Of a stretch of 64,000 bases of DNA, positions 8,875 through 17,833 are shown piece by piece; position 1 is the stretch's first letter; every line of letters starts with the position of its first letter. The DNA lies in assembly GCA_040217755.1 (NCBI GenBank), contig JBEHWJ010000001.1, positions 97,878-161,877 on the forward strand. The letters run 5' to 3'. The notes below the pieces were generated by a model that saw nothing but the letters and a program-made list of their open reading frames with translations, did not search any database and had not been told where the DNA came from. This stretch comes from PHAA01 sp040217755 (GTDB lineage: Bacteria; Bacillota; Syntrophomonadia; Syntrophomonadales; Syntrophomonadaceae). A program made the position numbers and the translations under genes.

Positions 8875-9489
8875 CTACATGTGCCGCAAAAGACCGGTAA
8901 CCTTGCCCAGGATGGCCACTTCCGGAGCGATTATGGGCTCCAGGGCGCTGTTCTCCGGTTTCAACTCGATATATCTATCCCGCTTGTAATAACGTTTGAC
9001 GGTGGCCTCATCTTCCAGCATGGCCACCACTATTTCGCCGTTGGCAGCATTGGCCTGCTCGCGCACTATCAGGTAATCCCCGTCGAAGATACCGGCCTCG
9101 ACCATGCTGTCGCCCTTGACCTTAAGGATATAATGGTTGCCAGAGCCCACGAATTCGACCGGCAGGGGATAATAGCCTTCGATGTTCTCAGTGGCCAGGA
9201 TGGGCGTTCCGGCCGCTACATGCCCTACCACCGGCAGGGATATGGTAGCCAGATCCGGCGAGGCACCATGACCGGCGGGGATGATGGTCCGGGGTTTGGC
9301 CGGGTCTTTCGTGATATAGCCCTTCTCTTCCAACTGGACCAGGTGGGCGTGGACGGTGGAGCTCGATTTTAAACCGACCGCCTCCCCGATCTCCCTCACT
9401 GAGGGGGGATAACCCTTGGTCTTTATACGTTCCTGGATGAATTCCAGGATGAGTCGTTGCCTTTTGTTCAGTGGAGACGAACCTGGCAT
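8875..9489 (-). CDS. lexA: SOS repressor LexA
   Basis: 204 residues. The N-terminal winged helix (QERIKTKGYPPSVREIGEAV, then LKSSSTVHAHL) binds the SOS box. The autocleavage site Ala-Gly is in GHVAAGTP, the catalytic Ser in KGDSMVEAG, and the Lys in EDEATVKRYYK. RecA-stimulated self-cleavage derepresses SOS genes. A 14-bp LexA box lies just upstream, so the gene is autoregulated. It converges on glnA across a shared terminator. A second LexA-type box controls the imuB-dnaE cassette at 31.9 kb. Confidence 0.97.
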   Translation of the reverse strand: MPGSSPLNKRQRLILEFIQERIKTKGYPPSVREIGEAVGLKSSSTVHAHLVQLEEKGYITKDPAKPRTIIPAGHGASPDLATISLPVVGHVAAGTPILATENIEGYYPLPVEFVGSGNHYILKVKGDSMVEAGIFDGDYLIVREQANAANGEIVVAMLEDEATVKRYYKRDRYIELKPENSALEPIIAPEVAILGKVTGLLRHM

Positions 9490-9517
9490 GTTAAATCCCC
9501 CCGATATTTTTGGTTAG

Positions 9518-9557
9518 ATTATAGCACAAGCCAGGTAAACTTGGAAACACATGTTCG
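9518..9557 (-). promoter_or_regulatory. lexA promoter with SOS box
   Basis: Read on the minus strand, CGAACATGTGTTTC (9557-9544) matches the Gram-positive LexA consensus CGAACRNRYGTTYC at every position. TATAAT (9523-9518) is the -10; TTTCCA or TTCCAA, overlapping the box, serves as -35 with 17-18 bp spacing. LexA bound here would block RNA polymerase. Confidence 0.85.
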
Positions 9558-9561
9558 CAGT

Positions 9562-10869
9562 TTATAACGCCGCCATTACCTTTGCCCCTTCCGCATTCTG
9601 GTAGACCTGGCTCAAAAGCTGTACCGGGTGAACCAAGCGAGCCGGCAGTCCGCGCCGGCTGACCCCATGGCGCAGCTGCATCATGCAGCTGGGACAGCAG
9701 GTAGCGATCAGTTCGGCTTTAGCCGCCTCGATATTGTCCATCTTCTTGTCCAGGATCTGCATGGACAGGTCGTAATGGGTGAGGCTGAAGGTCCCCGATC
9801 CCCCGCAGCAGCGGTTGGCGTCTTTCATTTCCACCAGTTCCACCCCGGGAATCCGCCGCAGCAATTCACGGGGTTCGTCTTTGATGCCCTGGGCGTTGGC
9901 CAGGTGGCAGGGGTCATGATAGGTAACCCTTACCCGGGGGGCTTGCTCATCGGCGGGGGGGCGGACATCCAGGACATGGATCAAAAAATAGGTCAGGTCC
10001 ATGACTTTGGCTGCAAAAGCCTGGGCATCAGCCCGGTATTTGGTTTCGCCCAGAAGCAGTTCCATATTTTTAGCCGCCAGGGTCGAGGAACAGGAAGCGC
10101 AATCGGTGACGATATAGTCAAAATCATACTTCTGGAATGCTTTTATATTTTCGATGGCCAACTGCCGGGCGGTTTTCATCTTGCCGTTGGCAATGTGCGG
10201 CAGACCACAGCATTTCATGCCCGGCGGGATTATTACCTCGCAGCCGTTGCGGGTCAGGACATCCACGGTAGCCCTGGCGACCTCCGGATTTAACAGATCG
10301 GTGGCACAGCCCAGGAAATAGCCAACCGTGTATTTTTTTTCGCCCACCGCCGGGTTGACCGCCGCTATCTGTCTGCGGGCCGAGCGGAAGGGGACGCCGG
10401 TCAATATCTTCTCCGCCTTGGACATGTCGCCGGGCAGGAGTTTGGTCAAGCCCAGTTTTCTGCCCAGGGACTGGGCCCCGCTAGCCTGGGCGCCCCAGAT
10501 CATCCGTACCACATTTTTCAGATAGGCGGGATTGGTCCACATGGTGTCGAAGATCATATCCTTGGCCAGGCTGGGATTATGGTTGTAAATGTAGGAGCGG
10601 GCCGCGGCGTTCAGTTCATGGATGTCGATGCCGGAGGGGCAGTTGATGCTGCAGGTCTCGCACATCAAGCAGTTGGTCAGACGGTCGTATACCTTCTGCT
10701 CCGGGGCCACCGTACCGTCTCTCAACATCTGTACCATAAAAACGTGCCCGCGGGGGGCCACGGTCTCATTGCCTATCTCCGCGAACACCGGACAAACACT
10801 GCGGCATTTGCCGCAGCGCACACATTTCATCAATTGCTCCTTGACCGGAGGCAATTCCTTAAATTCCAT
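9562..10869 (-). CDS. Two-[4Fe-4S] CCG-domain oxidoreductase subunit (GlcF-like)
   Basis: About 435 residues. The N-terminal ferredoxin part has CVRCGKCRSVCPVF and CLMCETCSINCPSG, each a four-Cys cluster site. Two CCG (DUF3483-type) domains follow, with CCGLPHIANG near 225 and CCGGSGTFS near 360. This is the electron-transfer partner of FAD-linked 2-hydroxyacid dehydrogenases (glycolate or D-lactate oxidases). It lies downstream of the matching FAD subunit with a 42-base gap, so the pair should form one complex passing electrons to a membrane or soluble carrier. ATG at 10869 or GTG at 10875 are both possible after GGGAG. Confidence 0.9.
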   Translation of the reverse strand: MEFKELPPVKEQLMKCVRCGKCRSVCPVFAEIGNETVAPRGHVFMVQMLRDGTVAPEQKVYDRLTNCLMCETCSINCPSGIDIHELNAAARSYIYNHNPSLAKDMIFDTMWTNPAYLKNVVRMIWGAQASGAQSLGRKLGLTKLLPGDMSKAEKILTGVPFRSARRQIAAVNPAVGEKKYTVGYFLGCATDLLNPEVARATVDVLTRNGCEVIIPPGMKCCGLPHIANGKMKTARQLAIENIKAFQKYDFDYIVTDCASCSSTLAAKNMELLLGETKYRADAQAFAAKVMDLTYFLIHVLDVRPPADEQAPRVRVTYHDPCHLANAQGIKDEPRELLRRIPGVELVEMKDANRCCGGSGTFSLTHYDLSMQILDKKMDNIEAAKAELIATCCPSCMMQLRHGVSRRGLPARLVHPVQLLSQVYQNAEGAKVMAAL

Positions 10870-10911
10870 TATCACTATCTCCCTAAAACTAAGCGGTGAT
10901 AAATGCCGCCA

Positions 10912-12312
10912 CTAGATCAATTTGCCCGGGTTCATAATACCTTTAGGGTCAAAAGCCTGTTTGGTTCGCAGCATGTATTCATGGGCGATACCGTGCTCCA
11001 GCGGCGCATAACGGCGGCGCACTGCGCCGACCCCGTGCTCCCCGGTAGTGGTGCCCTCCATCTCGATGGCCAACAGGTGGATCTCATCCACCAATTGCAG
11101 GACTTTCTCGACCTCGACCGGGTCTTCGGGATTAATGACCGGGGCGGTGTGAACATTGCCATCCCCGATATGCCCATAGTTGACTACCTGTATACCATAT
11201 TTTTGGCCTAATCCGCGGATAGCCCGCAGTACGTCGGCTACCCGGGAGATTGGCACGCTGATGTCCTCGCCGGCGAAAATACGGCTGCCGTCGGCCCGAA
11301 CCCGGGAGGCGGCGGCGGCGGTAACGCTGCGCCCTTCCCACAATTGAGCCATCCTTTGGGGATCGGTGGACCATTCCACCAAACGCGCTCGCTTGCCGGC
11401 CACCTCTTTGATGATATCGCCTTCAAATTCCACGCTGGGGGGATTGCCATCCACCTCGAACAGCAGAATGGCTTCGGCCTCCGGCAGATTGATGTGGGGC
11501 TTGAATTCGTTGACCGCCTTGATGGCCGAACCGTCCAGGATCTCGATGCCGGAGGGAAGGATGCCGGCCTGGTAAACGTCCAGGACCGTGGCTGGCGCGT
11601 CGTCGAGCCGGTCGAAAACCGCCATGGCGATGCCCCGGGCTTGGGGTTTGGGAAAACACCGGAGCCGGATCTTGGTTATAACCCCCAGCACCCCTTCCGA
11701 ACCCACCATGAGTTTGGTCAGATTGAGGCCGGAGACATTTTTTATGGCGCGTGATTTCATACCGCCGGTAGTCATAACATCACCATTGGGGGCTACCACT
11801 TCCAGGCCCAGCACATACTGCTCGGTCGTGCCATATTTGACCGCCCGCAGCCCGGAGGCATTGTTGGCCACCATGCCGCCGACGGTACACATCAGGCTGC
11901 TGCCCGGGTCGGGGGGAAAGAACAGGTTGTATTGGGCCAGTTCATTGTTGAGCTCGGCGTGTATCACCCCAGGGCGGACCACCACCTGCATATTCTTCTG
12001 GTCTATCTCCACTATCTCGTTCCATTGCGACAGGTCCAGGACGATGCCGCCCTCTACCGCCACGCATCCGCCCGTCTCACCGGTGCCGGCCCCGCGGGGG
12101 ACGATGTTGACTTCATTGGCCCAGGCGAACTGCATGATCTTCTGGACCTCTTCGGTCGACTTGGGGAATACCACCGCATAGGGGGAGGTATTCTCCAATT
12201 TGGTTAAAAAGGAACTGTCGTAGGAATAATACATTAAATCAAGCTCATCGCTCAGCAGCCGGTCCCTGCCGAACATTTTGAGCAATTCTTTCTGTATAGC
12301 CGCCTTATCCAA
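10912..12312 (-). CDS. FAD-linked 2-hydroxyacid dehydrogenase (GlcD/D-lactate dehydrogenase-like)
   Basis: About 466 residues. The FAD-binding PCMH domain shows VPRGAGTGETGG near 75-86 and GGMVANNASGLRAVKYG near 145-160; the C-terminal cap ends with the typical GNVHTAP and GEHGVGAVRR blocks. It oxidises glycolate, D-lactate or a related acid and works with the FeS subunit downstream. I favour TTG at 12312, preceded by AGGAGAG with good spacing, over ATG at 12330, which lacks a ribosome site. A TATAAT on the minus strand (12372-12367) may be its -10. The LarA-like gene diverges from it, supporting a lactate-type substrate. Confidence 0.9.
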   Translation of the reverse strand: MDKAAIQKELLKMFGRDRLLSDELDLMYYSYDSSFLTKLENTSPYAVVFPKSTEEVQKIMQFAWANEVNIVPRGAGTGETGGCVAVEGGIVLDLSQWNEIVEIDQKNMQVVVRPGVIHAELNNELAQYNLFFPPDPGSSLMCTVGGMVANNASGLRAVKYGTTEQYVLGLEVVAPNGDVMTTGGMKSRAIKNVSGLNLTKLMVGSEGVLGVITKIRLRCFPKPQARGIAMAVFDRLDDAPATVLDVYQAGILPSGIEILDGSAIKAVNEFKPHINLPEAEAILLFEVDGNPPSVEFEGDIIKEVAGKRARLVEWSTDPQRMAQLWEGRSVTAAAASRVRADGSRIFAGEDISVPISRVADVLRAIRGLGQKYGIQVVNYGHIGDGNVHTAPVINPEDPVEVEKVLQLVDEIHLLAIEMEGTTTGEHGVGAVRRRYAPLEHGIAHEYMLRTKQAFDPKGIMNPGKLI

Positions 12313-12496
12313 GCTATCACTCTCCTGCATATGATAAAGTTAAACAGGGACGCGAGTCCAGTGCCTATTATAGCACAAGAATTTTTCCGTCTGGGGTATA
12401 CAATCACCGGCCAGAAGATAATTTGCTTTTCTGGAGGATGAGAAATAAACTAATATCTGGGACTTGTACCAACCCCAAGTAAATAGGTGATATGTT

Positions 12497-13762
12497 GTGA
12501 AATTCGATTTGGCATACGGGAAAACCCACCTGACCCTGGACCTGGACCCGGTCCACCTGTTGGCGGTCCTGGAACCGCGCCCCCTGCCTGTCACGGTCGA
12601 TGGGCGGGACTTGGTGGAAAGGGCTCTGGCCCATCCGCTGGGCTGTGCCCGGCTGGGGGAGATAATCAGGCAGAAACAGGCCCGCAACGCAGTCATCGTG
12701 GTCAACGATATAACCCGCCCCACCCCCTATGAAACCATGCTGCCTCCGCTGCTGGCGGAGATCGGGGCAGCCGGCATAAATGATAAACATACCACTATGA
12801 TCGTAGCCACCGGTATCCACCGCCCCCATACGGAAGCCGACAACCTGGCCGTCTTTGGCGGGGGAATCTGCCGCCGCTACCGGATCGTCAACCATGATTG
12901 CGACCACAACCTCATTTCGTTGGGACAGTTGTCCAATGGGATGGAACTGGTAATCAACCGTACCGCGGCTGAGGCCGACTTGCTGGTGACCACCGGGGTG
13001 GTGGGGCTGCACTATTTTGCCGGCTACTCCGGGGGACGCAAATCCATCCTGCCGGGGATAGCCTCCCGCCCGGTGATCGAAGCCAACCACCGGATGATGA
13101 GCGACCCGCGCGCCTGTCTGGGCAACTACCGGGATAACCCGGTCAGTGATCTGATGCTGGAAGCCGCTTATCGGGCCGGGGTCGACTTCATCCTCAATGT
13201 GGTCACCCATTCCAAGTATGATGTGGCTTTCTGCGCGGGCGGGGAGGTCCGGCAGGCCTGGCTGGCGGCGGTCGAGTTCTGTGAGGACCTGACCACCATC
13301 CCTATCACCGCCCGGGCCGACATCGTAGTAGCCAGCTGCGGCGGGTACCCTAAAGACATAAATATGTACCAGGCCCAGAAGGCCCTGGACGCGGCGGCCC
13401 TGGCCGTAAAGCCAGGTGGAACCATCATCCTGGCCGCCGAATGCTGCGAGGGCTTGGGTGAAGATGTCTTCCGGGATTGGATCGAAACAGCCGCCTGCCG
13501 CCAGGATATAGTCGATCGTTTTCACCGCCGCTTCGAACTGGGCGGCCATAAGGCCTACGCCATCTGCCGCACCCTTGATCAAGCCGATATAATACTGGTC
13601 AGCAGCATGGATGCCGATCAGGTACGCCGTCTCTTCATGACCCCGGCCGACAGCCTGGAACAGGCTCTGCAAACGGCCCGGCTGCGGCACGGCGGGCAGG
13701 CCACCATAATCTTGATGCCGGAGGCACCCAAACTGGGAGTTAAATTGGTTGGCGGCGAATAA
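12497..13762 (+). CDS. larA: Lactate racemase family (LarA) nickel-pincer racemase
   Basis: 421 residues from GTG. The active-site layout of LarA is intact: DITRPTP for substrate binding, ATGIHRPH, then HYFAGYSGGRK, where the first His and the Lys ten residues later match His174 and Lys184 of the Lactobacillus enzyme, and the His of EANH sixteen residues on matches His200. LarA uses a Lys-tethered nickel-pincer nucleotide to interconvert hydroxyacid enantiomers. The family includes paralogues acting on other 2-hydroxyacids, so lactate is an inference. The cofactor genes larB, larC and larE are not in the window. Confidence 0.88.
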   Translation: MKFDLAYGKTHLTLDLDPVHLLAVLEPRPLPVTVDGRDLVERALAHPLGCARLGEIIRQKQARNAVIVVNDITRPTPYETMLPPLLAEIGAAGINDKHTTMIVATGIHRPHTEADNLAVFGGGICRRYRIVNHDCDHNLISLGQLSNGMELVINRTAAEADLLVTTGVVGLHYFAGYSGGRKSILPGIASRPVIEANHRMMSDPRACLGNYRDNPVSDLMLEAAYRAGVDFILNVVTHSKYDVAFCAGGEVRQAWLAAVEFCEDLTTIPITARADIVVASCGGYPKDINMYQAQKALDAAALAVKPGGTIILAAECCEGLGEDVFRDWIETAACRQDIVDRFHRRFELGGHKAYAICRTLDQADIILVSSMDADQVRRLFMTPADSLEQALQTARLRHGGQATIILMPEAPKLGVKLVGGE

Positions 13763-13809
13763 TCATTCTTTTCGTGCCATAAAGATATAAAAAGCCAAAG
13801 GAGACCTGC

Positions 13810-14706
13810 ATGTACAAAGATTTGCTAAAATTATTGCCCGCAGCCAGCGTAAGTTTCGACGAACCCATGAGCAACCATACCACCTTCAAGATCGGGGGGC
13901 CGGCCGATGTCCTGGTGACCCCCCACTCCATCTATGAATTGACAACCACCCTGGAATATTGCCTGGCCCGACAGGTTCCCTGGATGGTTATCGGCGCCGG
14001 CAGCAACCTGCTGGTGCGGGATAAAGGCATCCGCGGGGTAGTCATCCAGATCTCCCAGCTCAATTCCATCCAGATTTACGATGAGCAGGTTTATGCCGAA
14101 GCAGGGGCGCGGTTGTCGGAAGTCGCCAATACCGCAGCGGCTTTCAATCTTACCGGCCTGGAATTCGCCGAGGGCATCCCCGGCAGCCTGGGCGGGGCAG
14201 TGGTCATGAACGCCGGCGCCTATGACGGGGAGATGGCCGATGTACTGCTCGAAGTGGAGGCCATCGGTCCCAGCGGCGAACGCAAGACATTCCGCCCCAA
14301 TCAGATGAACCTGGGCTATCGCCAGAGCATATTCCAGCATAACACCTACATCGTGGTGGCCGCCCGGCTCGGTCTCAAAACCGGAGAGGAGCAGGATATC
14401 ATCGCCAAGATGAAAGATTATTCGGACCGCCGCTGGGAAAAGCAACCTTTGGAATATCCCAGTGCGGGCAGCGTTTTCCGCCGGCCGCCGGGTCACTTCG
14501 TGGGGCCGATGATCGAGGCCTTGGGCCTGAAGGGGTATTCCATCGGCGGGGCTCAGGTATCCGCCAAACATGCCGGATTTATAATCAACACCGGCGGGGC
14601 TACGGCCGGGGATGTACTGCAATTGATAGCCACTGTCCAGGAAAAAGTGGCCGACCATTATGGCATCCACCTCCACACCGAAATCCGGATTGTGGGTGAG
14701 CCATAA
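13810..14706 (+). CDS. murB: UDP-N-acetylenolpyruvoylglucosamine reductase MurB
   Basis: 298 residues, ATG after AAGGAG. The FAD domain has GAGSNLLVRDKG near 61-72 and the GIPGSLGGAVVMNAGAY block near 122-138. The catalytic Ser is in PSAGSVFRRP near 223, and the C-terminal Glu region with HTEIRIVGEP closes the active site. MurB reduces the enolpyruvyl group to form UDP-MurNAc for peptidoglycan. The radical SAM gene starts three bases after its stop. Confidence 0.97.
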   Translation: MYKDLLKLLPAASVSFDEPMSNHTTFKIGGPADVLVTPHSIYELTTTLEYCLARQVPWMVIGAGSNLLVRDKGIRGVVIQISQLNSIQIYDEQVYAEAGARLSEVANTAAAFNLTGLEFAEGIPGSLGGAVVMNAGAYDGEMADVLLEVEAIGPSGERKTFRPNQMNLGYRQSIFQHNTYIVVAARLGLKTGEEQDIIAKMKDYSDRRWEKQPLEYPSAGSVFRRPPGHFVGPMIEALGLKGYSIGGAQVSAKHAGFIINTGGATAGDVLQLIATVQEKVADHYGIHLHTEIRIVGEP

Positions 14707-14708
14707 CC

Positions 14709-16505
14709 ATGTCTGCCGCCACCCGGTCCGGCCGCGTCATCCTGTCGACCTTGAACGCCACCTACCTGCATACCAGTCTGGCCCTGCGCAGCCTGCAGGC
14801 ATTCAGCCGTCCCCGGACCACTTGGACCATTGGGGTGATGGAATTCACCATCAACCAAAAACCCAGTGACATCCTGGCTGAGCTATACCTGCAGCAGCCT
14901 GCCGTACTGGCTTTTTCCTGCTATATCTGGAACATAGAACCCGTCTTGAAGCTGTGTAACGATTATAAAAAGGCCGACCCGACAACCGTAATCATCCTGG
15001 GCGGGCCCGAGGTCTCCTCCGACCCTGGACGGATCCTGGAACAAAACCCGGGAGTGGACTATGTGGTGAGCGGGGAAGGGGAGACCGTTTGGGCCCAGTT
15101 GCTGGCCGCGCTGGATGGCCAACTGGAGTTGGAATCCATCCCGGGGATCGCTTATCGCGGTCATCAGCACCAAATCAACTTTAATCCTCCCCGGGAAGCG
15201 CTGGTCAGACTCGATGACCTTCCTTTCGCTTACGCCCACGACCGGGACGATCTGACCAAGCGGGTCGTATACTATGAAAGCTCGCGGGGGTGTCCCTTCC
15301 GTTGCTCCTATTGCCTGTCAGCCTCATCGGCAGGGGTCCGTACCCTTTCTTTGGAGCGGGTGAAGTCCGACCTTGATGTTTTGTTGACCCTCCCGGTGCG
15401 GGAAATAAAATTCGTGGACCGCACCTTCAACCTCGACGAAAGACGGGCCCGGGTTATAATGGAGTACATCCTGTCCGCCCCCGGCCAGGTCAAGGCCCAT
15501 TTCGAGATCAACGCCGGTCTTTTTTCGGACGCCATGCTGGATTTCCTGGCGATGGTACCACCCGGTCGTTTCAACTTCGAGATCGGGATCCAATCCACCT
15601 ACCCCCCAGCGCTGCAAGCTGTAAACCGCCAGCAGGACTGGGGACGCCTGCGCCGCAACATAAGCCGGTTGACAGCCACCGGCAATATCCATATCCACTT
15701 GGACCTCATCGCCGGACTGCCGGGAGAGGATCTGGCCAATTTTAAAAAATCGCTGGACATGGTCTATGAGCTTAAACCCCATATGCTGCAGCTGGGCTTC
15801 CTTAAAATCTTGAAAGGTTCCCCGCTGGAACAGGAGTGCAGCCGCCTGGGGTATGTCTTCCAATCCCACCCGCCTTACCAGGTGATATCCACTCCGGTCC
15901 TGGATTTCGGCGACGTCCTCACCTTGACCAGGATGGAATCACTGCTGGACAAGTATTATAACTCCGGGGAGATGGCCGCGGCTTTGGACTATATAATCAC
16001 CCGCATATATGAAGGCCGGGCGGCCGACTTCTTCCAGGAACTCGCCGGATATTGGACGGTTCAGGGCTGGTGGAACCGGGGACACCAGAAGGAAGCGCTC
16101 TACTCCCGCCTCGGCAGTTTCGTCGGCCACCATCATCCTTCCCACCAGTCCCAGGTAGATGAGCGGCTCAAATATGACTACCTCCTCCATAACCATCGTT
16201 ACTCGCTTCCAGAGGGACTGACCAGTCACAATCCAGTCGACATCAACCAAGTCATATATGGATACACCCGGGACAAGGATTTCGTGCACCGCTATCTGCC
16301 CGGATTGGCAGGTCGGCCCCCCCGGGAGATCAAAAAACTGCTGCACATCGAATATTTCCGCTGTCCTGACCAGGGAGGGATTGCCCGGGAGTTAAAGCTG
16401 ATGTTCGTCTATGATCCTATCACCCGGGCTGCGATTCAGGTACTGGACCTGAGCGGAGAAATACCCTGCGCCTGGGATAGGCATAAGCTGGAAAACATAC
16501 TATAA
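14709..16505 (+). CDS. B12-binding radical SAM protein with DUF4080-type C-terminus
   Basis: 598 residues. An N-terminal cobalamin-binding-like domain (about 10-140, with ILGGPEVSSDP) precedes a radical SAM core with GCPFRCSYCLS near 194-204, giving the three cluster cysteines. The ~200-residue C-terminal part is typical of DUF4080 proteins. Such enzymes couple a 5'-deoxyadenosyl radical to B12-dependent chemistry, but this subfamily has no established substrate. Coupling with murB is likely from the 2-base gap and need not mean shared function. Confidence 0.85.
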   Translation: MSAATRSGRVILSTLNATYLHTSLALRSLQAFSRPRTTWTIGVMEFTINQKPSDILAELYLQQPAVLAFSCYIWNIEPVLKLCNDYKKADPTTVIILGGPEVSSDPGRILEQNPGVDYVVSGEGETVWAQLLAALDGQLELESIPGIAYRGHQHQINFNPPREALVRLDDLPFAYAHDRDDLTKRVVYYESSRGCPFRCSYCLSASSAGVRTLSLERVKSDLDVLLTLPVREIKFVDRTFNLDERRARVIMEYILSAPGQVKAHFEINAGLFSDAMLDFLAMVPPGRFNFEIGIQSTYPPALQAVNRQQDWGRLRRNISRLTATGNIHIHLDLIAGLPGEDLANFKKSLDMVYELKPHMLQLGFLKILKGSPLEQECSRLGYVFQSHPPYQVISTPVLDFGDVLTLTRMESLLDKYYNSGEMAAALDYIITRIYEGRAADFFQELAGYWTVQGWWNRGHQKEALYSRLGSFVGHHHPSHQSQVDERLKYDYLLHNHRYSLPEGLTSHNPVDINQVIYGYTRDKDFVHRYLPGLAGRPPREIKKLLHIEYFRCPDQGGIARELKLMFVYDPITRAAIQVLDLSGEIPCAWDRHKLENIL

Positions 16506-16647
16506 AGGGGCCTCTCGCTCATTAGGAACAGCTGTTCGGTTACATATTGCCGGTTTATAGGCTAAAATTGTTTAAATATGGACCGCCTACAGAAAAAGAC
16601 TGGTACACGTTGAGCGGATGCAAATAATACATTAGCAGGAGTAAATT

Positions 16648-17289
16648 ATGTCCCACCGGGAACCAGTGGCCTGTGAAGGATGGCCATTCATATTATTGTT
16701 TGCCCTCATAACCTGGCTGTTATATGTGTTTACCAATGAGATAGGGACACTATCCGGATTGCTCCTGACCCTGTTCGGTATCTTTTTTTTCCGCAACCCC
16801 GAGCGCACAGTTCCGGGGGAGCGGGGCAGCGTGGTAGCCCCCGCCGACGGCCGCGTGATGGACATCACCGACGTCACCGAGAACGAATTCATGCAGGCGG
16901 AAGCAGTCCGGGTGCGAATCTTCCTGAGCCTGTTCAATGTGCATATCAACCGGGCTCCAGTCGCCGGCCGGGTGGAATGGGTCAAACGGGTAGCGGGATT
17001 ATACCGGGCGGCCTACCGGGATGAGGCCGGAATACTAAATGCCCGCAACTATGTGGGCCTGACCACCGAGTGGGGAAAGATCCTGGTGGTGCAGGTGACC
17101 GGTCTGGTGGCCCGCCGCCTGGTCTGCTGGGTTAAGCCGGGGGATGACCTGCAGGTCGGGGAAAGGTTCGGGTTGATACGCTTCGGTTCCTGCACCGAAT
17201 TGTACCTGCCCCCGGGAACTGAGATACTGGTCGCTCCCGGGCAGAAGGTGAGAGGAGGGGAATCGCTGATTGCACAACTTCATGGATAA
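16648..17289 (+). CDS. psd: Phosphatidylserine decarboxylase, short (archaeal-like) type
   Basis: 213 residues, the short form. APADGRVMDI near 67-76 and FLSLFNVHINRAPV near 92-105 are family blocks. The self-cleavage motif is RFGS near 183-186, where Ser becomes the pyruvoyl cofactor of the small alpha chain. One membrane span near the N-terminus (FILLFALITWLLYVF) anchors it. It converts phosphatidylserine to phosphatidylethanolamine and overlaps pssA by 20 bases, so the two act as a translationally linked pathway unit. Confidence 0.94.
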   Translation: MSHREPVACEGWPFILLFALITWLLYVFTNEIGTLSGLLLTLFGIFFFRNPERTVPGERGSVVAPADGRVMDITDVTENEFMQAEAVRVRIFLSLFNVHINRAPVAGRVEWVKRVAGLYRAAYRDEAGILNARNYVGLTTEWGKILVVQVTGLVARRLVCWVKPGDDLQVGERFGLIRFGSCTELYLPPGTEILVAPGQKVRGGESLIAQLHG

Positions 17290-17782
17290 AAGCGCCAACA
17301 TCATAACCCTGATAAATATTATCTTCGGTTCGCTGGCCCTAATTCAAATCCTGGATAAGAATTACGTCATCGCAGCCATCTTTATATTGTGCGCAGTGTT
17401 CATGGATGGTATCGATGGGCGGGTGGCCCGCAAATTCGGGGTAATGTCAGATATCGGCAAACAACTCGACTCTTTGTGTGATCTGGTTTCTTTTGGGGTT
17501 GCCCCGGCTATCCTGGTCTATTCCCAGCTGCTCTATGATCTGCCCCTGCTGATGGGGGTAGCCGCGGCCCTGGTATATATAATGTGCGGCGCCTTCAGAT
17601 TGGCGCGGTTTAATGTCTTGAATATCGCGGACTACTTCGTGGGCCTGCCCATCACCATGGCCGGTCTGCTGATGGCCCTGTTCTCTCTGCTGGCTGCCGG
17701 CATAAACAGCTACCTGGCACTTTTACTGGTGCTTTTTTTGTCGTTTATGATGGTCAGCAAGTTAAGGATACCCAAGTTTTAA
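17270..17782 (+). CDS. pssA: CDP-diacylglycerol-serine O-phosphatidyltransferase
   Basis: 170 residues from TTG at 17270 (ATG at 17282 is possible). The CDP-alcohol phosphotransferase signature is present: MDGIDGRVARKFG, then GKQLDSLCD, giving DG-x2-DGRVAR-x7-G-x3-D-x3-D. Five to six membrane spans follow. It transfers phosphatidyl from CDP-diacylglycerol to serine, the step before psd. It overlaps the end of psd. Confidence 0.94.
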   Translation: MHNFMDKSANIITLINIIFGSLALIQILDKNYVIAAIFILCAVFMDGIDGRVARKFGVMSDIGKQLDSLCDLVSFGVAPAILVYSQLLYDLPLLMGVAAALVYIMCGAFRLARFNVLNIADYFVGLPITMAGLLMALFSLLAAGINSYLALLLVLFLSFMMVSKLRIPKF

Positions 17783-17833
17783 ATGATCCGAGCCCAATGA
17801 ACCAAGAAACTGGCCGGTGCGGAAGGAAACATC

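Noticed and set aside
12404..13690. Long minus-strand open frame (428 codons) opposite larA
   Set aside because: It lies fully antisense to a gene with conserved catalytic residues, has no family pattern and reflects GC-rich codon use.
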